Positions 40,514-44,052 of a stretch of DNA of 44,052 bases are shown piece after piece. The DNA lies in the NCBI GenBank assembly GCA_900318535.1, contig ONKU01000021.1, positions 1-44,052 of the forward strand, in the 5' to 3' direction. The stretch comes from an uncultured Prevotellaceae bacterium (lineage in GTDB: Bacteria; Bacteroidota; Bacteroidia; Bacteroidales; Muribaculaceae). Position 1 is the first letter of the stretch. The number at the start of each line of letters is the position of its first letter. The position numbers and the translations under genes were made by a program. The notes under the pieces are model-generated. The model had not been told where the DNA came from, did not search any database, and saw only the letters and a list, made by a program, of their open reading frames with translations.

Positions 40514-43500
40514 TTAATGCAGTATGATGTCGATGGTTGCGGTAACATCGCCTATATTTACTTCATGATCACCGTTCACATCACTGCGTGCCAGTCTAGC
40601 AGCATCGGCGGGTGCACCAAGAATAATGTCGATAATCGCCGTGACGTCACCGATGTTCACCTCTCCGTCACCGTTCACGTCTCCTATGCGATAACTGAAC
40701 TGGCCGGTGATATCAGCAACGGTATATTTGTTGGTGGTTGAGGTGATCTCGAGGTAGATGTCCTGGTTGATGCCGGTCACGTCAACACTCTGGTGACCGC
40801 TGTCCCCCTGGTTGAGCACGACATTGAAGGTGTAATCATCGCTAACGACGTTGAACGTGCGGTAATAGAACCGCTGGCCCATGACCATTTTTGTGTCGGA
40901 GATGCTCACGCCTGGCCAGCTGTCGCTGATGGCTCCCGTGGAATCCCATGCATAAATATAGACACTGCTCCAGTTGTTAGGCTCGCTTGTCGGGTCCTTG
41001 AGATAAACTGTTGCCGTGTAGGGGGCAAAACCATGGAAAATGTATTCCCGTTGCACGATATTGCGCACCCTGCCGTCATGGAGTACCCCTGCGGTAAGAA
41101 CGGTGTTGTCGGTAAAGGTGAATCTAGCTTGCCCTACCGCTTGACGACTGGCGGCTGTGGGCCTGCTGCCATCGGTGGTATAAACGATAACGGCGTTCTC
41201 ATCGCTGGCGGTAATCGTCACTGTGACGCTGCCTTCATACCAGCCGCTATCCATGTCTATTGAGAGGGTGGGGGCTGATGATGTGTAGTTGGTCACCTCG
41301 TGGTCCCATGTGCTGTCGATGTAGTAGCCATGGTTGCGGTAGGTCAAGTCGCTTGTCTGCTGCCCGTCGGTGACGAATATGATTCCTGTTGGTTCAGTGG
41401 TGAGGGCGCCGTCATAGGTCCATTTCCAGATTTTGCGGGTCCCGTCACTGGTGGTTCCCATCAGGGTCATCGTTTGCCCTGGCCATGTGCCTCCAGTGAA
41501 ATTGCTGCTATTGTTCCACACCCAAGTCGTTACACTGCTCACATTTATTCCGGTTTCAAGGAACACGCTCATGTCGTCTTCCTCGCAACTGGGCTCATAA
41601 GGGTCCAGTGTGCTGGGCTGGCTGCTGCCATTGCCCTCACCGTCATTGCTCGACAATTCTTCCTCGGTGCCGTCGTAGCTTAATACGTTGCCGGTATTGG
41701 CGTTGCTGGTGTACAGGTAGGGCCCGTCTTCACCGATCTTGCCTGGGGCGGGAGTCAGACTGGTCGAAAGGACATACACGCGCAGGTTGCCCTTACCGGA
41801 GCATGATGTGGTCGTCAAGGTGCCGTTGGTCACCGTTTTGACATCGCCCGTCACACAGTCGGTGTAGGTGCCGTTGAGCACTCCAGTGAATGTGGCTGGG
41901 CCATTGATGGTCACGAGAGCATAACTGTCGGTCGTGTCATCGGTATATCGACGCTTGAAGGCATAACCTCCCGTCGAGGAACAGCCCGTGGTACTGTATT
42001 GGCCCTTGCGAAGAGCGGGAACGGCCTGGCGAATGCGGTTGAGGCGTTGCAGATGCTTGACCAGGGGCTTGGATAGTGTGGCTGCGAGATTCCCGCTCGC
42101 GCTGCTGGCCACGCCAAAGTCACTTGTTGCCACATTGCCCTTGATATAGCCACCATAGTAGGCTCGACCACTGTCCTTGAGTGAACCGTTGCCACCCGGA
42201 TCAATGGTCTTGCCGGCCTTGAACTCGACCTCACTGCCATAGTACAGGCAGGGGATACCGCGGAAGGTGAACATCAGCGACAGGTTCTCGGCCCATTGTG
42301 CCGTGCCCTCGTTGAAACGGATGTTGTCGTTGGGGCCAGGGCTGTAGTCATGGCTATCGACATACACGACGTTGTAAGTGGCGTCATTATAATATTTGTC
42401 ACCGGTGACGGCGAGGTCCCATACGCTGGCAATGTTGTGGAACGAGTAGTGAACGGGAAAGTCAATGACATTCAGGCCCGAGGCCCTGCTCACGTCGGGT
42501 GCGTGATAGTTGTTGCCGTCGAGCACTGCGTTGTTAGAGGTGGGCATGGCACTGCTCGTTTCCGTATTGTTGTCATTATACATCTGCTGGCAAGAGCTGA
42601 TGTTATCCAGGGAGTTCAAATCGGTGCTCTCATAGATAGCGATGCCATCCCAGTAGCTGGCGCTATTGTTCCAACTGTAGTTCTTGCTCTCGGCCCAAGT
42701 GTAGAAATAGGGTGACAGGGCGGGCTGGTTGCGGTAGGTGACACTGCCCTGGTAACGGGCGCACACCTCGGTACACATGTAAAAATCAGCCTGATTGAGA
42801 CGTTTGCTCCTGTATTGCTCGCCCAGAGCCTTGAATGCAGGGATATAGATCTTGTTGAAAGTCAATCTGGAGATGTGGCCTCCGGTGTCAATTCTAAAAC
42901 CGTCAACACCCATCTTGATGAACGTGCCGTAGCAGTTGATTAGATATTCGGCAACGGCAGGGTTTTCGGTATTCAAGTCAACGCAGTCGCCGGCTATCTG
43001 AGCCCACCAACGTGTGTTGTCGTCCCAATTGAATTGGCCGAAGTGATGCCAGTAATTGTGCGTGTCGTGGTTCTGGTTGTCGGTATTCTTCATCTGCTTC
43101 AGACGGTTGTCATATTGCTGGCCTGCAGGCAGGTTGGCGTAGTTGGTCGGTAACACGCCGCCCACCGAGTCGGTGGTGTAGGGCAACATGCACTCGTTGA
43201 TCTTGAACTGGTTGGCGTTCCAATCGCGAGTGAACAGTTTGCACAGATGTTCTTCACCGAAGTTGCCCGTGTGGTTCAGCACCACGTCAAGCAGCACCTT
43301 CATGCCTCGGGCATGGGCCTCGTCGATAAGCGTTTGGAAGGTCGTGTCACCGCTCTCGTAACGGTGGTCGACCCGACTAAAATCGCGGGCGTGATAGCCA
43401 TGATAGTCGAGTCCTGACGCATTCTCGACAATTGGGGTAACCCACACTGCTGTGAATCCCAGTGCCTTGATGTAGTCTAATTTCTCAATCAGGCCTTTGA

Positions 43501-43723
43501 AGTCACCGCGCCAGCACGGGTCGCCATGGTTGGCCGAGGCTCCGTCCCAGCATTGCGCATTGTTACTCGGGTCGCCATCATAGAAGCGGGTAGTAATCAC
43601 AAAGTAGATGCTCTCGTCGCGGAAATCGTTGCGTGGTCCCACAAAAGCCGCCCATGCCTCAAGCGTAGACGCCATCATCACAATCATCAACAAACACTTG
43701 AAAAGGGTCTTTCTACATTCCAT
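40514..43723 (-). CDS. exported multimodular GH13 alpha-amylase with starch-binding and dockerin-type domains
   Basis: This 1069-residue enzyme likely cuts alpha-1,4-glucans outside the cell. The start at 43723 (MECRKTLFKCLLMIVMMAST) gives a signal peptide. The GH13 barrel has region I DVVLNHTG (near 148), region II GFRIDTGGH with nucleophile Asp (near 273), acid Glu in CTEVCARY (near 318) and region IV VDSHDY (near 454). After it come a CBM26-like starch-binding module (about 715-800; TWVWNNSSNFTGGTWPG), a chitobiase-C-like domain (820-897; VIVYTTDGSRPT), a second CBM26-like module (897-995; VYIYAWDSTGAISDSWPG) and dockerin repeats (1011-1069). No sus genes are adjacent. Confidence 0.93.
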   Translation of the reverse strand: MECRKTLFKCLLMIVMMASTLEAWAAFVGPRNDFRDESIYFVITTRFYDGDPSNNAQCWDGASANHGDPCWRGDFKGLIEKLDYIKALGFTAVWVTPIVENASGLDYHGYHARDFSRVDHRYESGDTTFQTLIDEAHARGMKVLLDVVLNHTGNFGEEHLCKLFTRDWNANQFKINECMLPYTTDSVGGVLPTNYANLPAGQQYDNRLKQMKNTDNQNHDTHNYWHHFGQFNWDDNTRWWAQIAGDCVDLNTENPAVAEYLINCYGTFIKMGVDGFRIDTGGHISRLTFNKIYIPAFKALGEQYRSKRLNQADFYMCTEVCARYQGSVTYRNQPALSPYFYTWAESKNYSWNNSASYWDGIAIYESTDLNSLDNISSCQQMYNDNNTETSSAMPTSNNAVLDGNNYHAPDVSRASGLNVIDFPVHYSFHNIASVWDLAVTGDKYYNDATYNVVYVDSHDYSPGPNDNIRFNEGTAQWAENLSLMFTFRGIPCLYYGSEVEFKAGKTIDPGGNGSLKDSGRAYYGGYIKGNVATSDFGVASSASGNLAATLSKPLVKHLQRLNRIRQAVPALRKGQYSTTGCSSTGGYAFKRRYTDDTTDSYALVTINGPATFTGVLNGTYTDCVTGDVKTVTNGTLTTTSCSGKGNLRVYVLSTSLTPAPGKIGEDGPYLYTSNANTGNVLSYDGTEEELSSNDGEGNGSSQPSTLDPYEPSCEEDDMSVFLETGINVSSVTTWVWNNSSNFTGGTWPGQTMTLMGTTSDGTRKIWKWTYDGALTTEPTGIIFVTDGQQTSDLTYRNHGYYIDSTWDHEVTNYTSSAPTLSIDMDSGWYEGSVTVTITASDENAVIVYTTDGSRPTAASRQAVGQARFTFTDNTVLTAGVLHDGRVRNIVQREYIFHGFAPYTATVYLKDPTSEPNNWSSVYIYAWDSTGAISDSWPGVSISDTKMVMGQRFYYRTFNVVSDDYTFNVVLNQGDSGHQSVDVTGINQDIYLEITSTTNKYTVADITGQFSYRIGDVNGDGEVNIGDVTAIIDIILGAPADAARLARSDVNGDHEVNIGDVTATIDIILH
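40517..40690 (-). other. dockerin-type calcium-binding duplicate in the amylase
   Basis: Two F-hand loops, DVNGDGEVNIGD and DVNGDHEVNIGD, each followed by a matching helix (VTAIIDIIL, VTATIDIIL), form a dockerin type I pair at the extreme C-terminus. Confidence 0.88.
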
Positions 43724-43758
43724 ATCGCAATAAAGATTTAAACACAATAATCGACCCT

Positions 43759-43766
43759 CAAAGATA
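43759..43766 (-). promoter_or_regulatory. promoter -7 element for the amylase gene
   Basis: TATCTTTG on the - strand lies 35 bases before the chosen ATG at 43723 and leaves only about 5 bases of leader for the upstream ATG at 43747, favouring 43723. Confidence 0.5.
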
Positions 43767-43831
43767 TTAAAAAAATCTCAATACCCCTTCCATCCTCACT
43801 AATTTACTCCGCCACCCCCGTCCAGTAGGTT

Positions 43832-43886
43832 CAGGTCCCCTGTGCCGGGGCACCGCCACCGTCATCCAGGTCCCCTGTGCCGGGGC
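43832..43886. repeat. two 20-base direct repeats with internal hairpins
   Basis: CAGGTCCCCTGTGCCGGGGC occurs exactly at 43832-43851 and 43867-43886, period 35. Each holds a CCCC/GGGG mini-hairpin. Similar GCC/GGC-rich fragments lie on either side. Confidence 0.85.
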
Positions 43887-43928
43887 TTCGCCACGGCCCC
43901 ATTTTCTGGAAACATCATGTCACGTGGG

Positions 43929-43950
43929 CGGTGGCTCCGCCACCGTTTTT
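43929..43950 (+). terminator. orphan + strand terminator
   Basis: CGGTGGC (43929-43935), loop TCC, GCCACCG (43939-43945), then five T. No + strand gene lies upstream in the window. Confidence 0.7.
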
Positions 43951-43956
43951 GACTGA

Positions 43957-44052
43957 CTTGAACTAGAAAAAGTTGACAGATTCGAGAGGCAAAAAAAGAT
44001 TGCCAAATGCAAGAATTTGTACAACGATCCACGGTTACGGAAGTGGACCCCA
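43957..44052 (+). other. open reading frame running off the right edge, no clear start
   Basis: From 43957 the frame reads LELEKVDRFERQKKIAKCKN, then LYNDPRLRKWTP to the last base. The amino acid makeup (charged, helical) looks coding, but no ATG or GTG start is seen after the stop at 43954-43956. It may be the 5' part of a gene with an unusual start, or a remnant. I do not recognise a family. Confidence 0.35.

Larger units (their letters stand above)
43767..44052. other. right-end region without a complete gene
   Basis: These bases hold two GC-rich direct repeats (43832-43851, 43867-43886), an orphan + strand terminator (43929-43950) and, from 43957, a frame open to the window edge. Nothing else is recognisable. 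Confidence 0.6.

Noticed and set aside
43832-43886. CRISPR array
   Set aside because: Only two repeat copies with a 15-base spacer, GC-rich and hairpin-forming, and no cas genes nearby.

Overview
The window looks like a chromosomal contig from a member of the Bacteroidales, most likely Muribaculaceae or Prevotellaceae. Evidence: the long S10-spc-alpha type ribosomal cluster with secY-map-infA-rpmJ-rpsM-rpsK-rpsD-rpoA-rplQ order, the zinc-free L36, DUF4292, DUF3109, GH92 and TonB-receptor genes, the near absence of Shine-Dalgarno sites, and many promoter elements of the Bacteroidetes type (TAnnTTTG at -7, sometimes TTG about 19-20 bases upstream). The family assignment within the order is inference.

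Region 1 (1-10.1 kb, + strand) is one ribosomal protein/secretion/RNA polymerase gene cluster, from a 5'-truncated rpsQ to rplQ. It has an internal promoter before rpsM and a 174-base rpsK-rpsD gap that can form mutually exclusive hairpins. A strong hairpin ends it at 10.1 kb. Region 2 (10.1-17.2 kb, - strand) holds a ROK sugar kinase with a small lipoprotein, and the run dut - TPR protein - DUF4292 lipoprotein - TonB-dependent receptor. Region 3 (17.3-21.1 kb, + strand) holds an S41-type protease gene broken by one in-frame stop, an AAA-type ATPase and a dGTPase. A GH92 mannosidase faces them on the - strand.

Region 4 (23.5-29.0 kb) is mostly + strand: hflX, an AT-rich acyltransferase gene, a ClbS/DfsB-like gene, small lipoproteins, a TerB-like gene and a glycine-zipper lipoprotein, with one small TPR gene on - . 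The acyltransferase sits between the real 3' end of hflX and a second, diverged copy of the hflX 3' end, so this is a recent insertion scar. Region 5 (29.0-34.8 kb) has murI diverging from folP-cdaA-DUF3109-cotH-like, then rplS. The L19 reading frame here has lost its normal C-terminus and stop and runs in frame into a small membrane protein. Region 6 (34.8-44.05 kb) has a Zn/Cd-type P-type ATPase, two divergent glycosyltransferases, a TlpA-like lipoprotein lacking its redox cysteines, and a large secreted multimodular GH13 amylase. The last 329 bases hold no complete gene but carry GC-rich direct repeats, an orphan terminator and an open frame running off the edge.

Functionally the window mixes core growth genes (translation, export, dNTP hygiene, cell wall, folate, c-di-AMP) with envelope and glycan genes. 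The CotH-like protein and the amylase share a C-terminal duplicated dockerin-type calcium-binding module, suggesting a common surface or complex-forming tag. I found no CRISPR array, tRNA, rRNA, complete insertion sequence or obvious prophage. The most unusual features are the L19-membrane protein fusion and the hflX 3'-end duplication.
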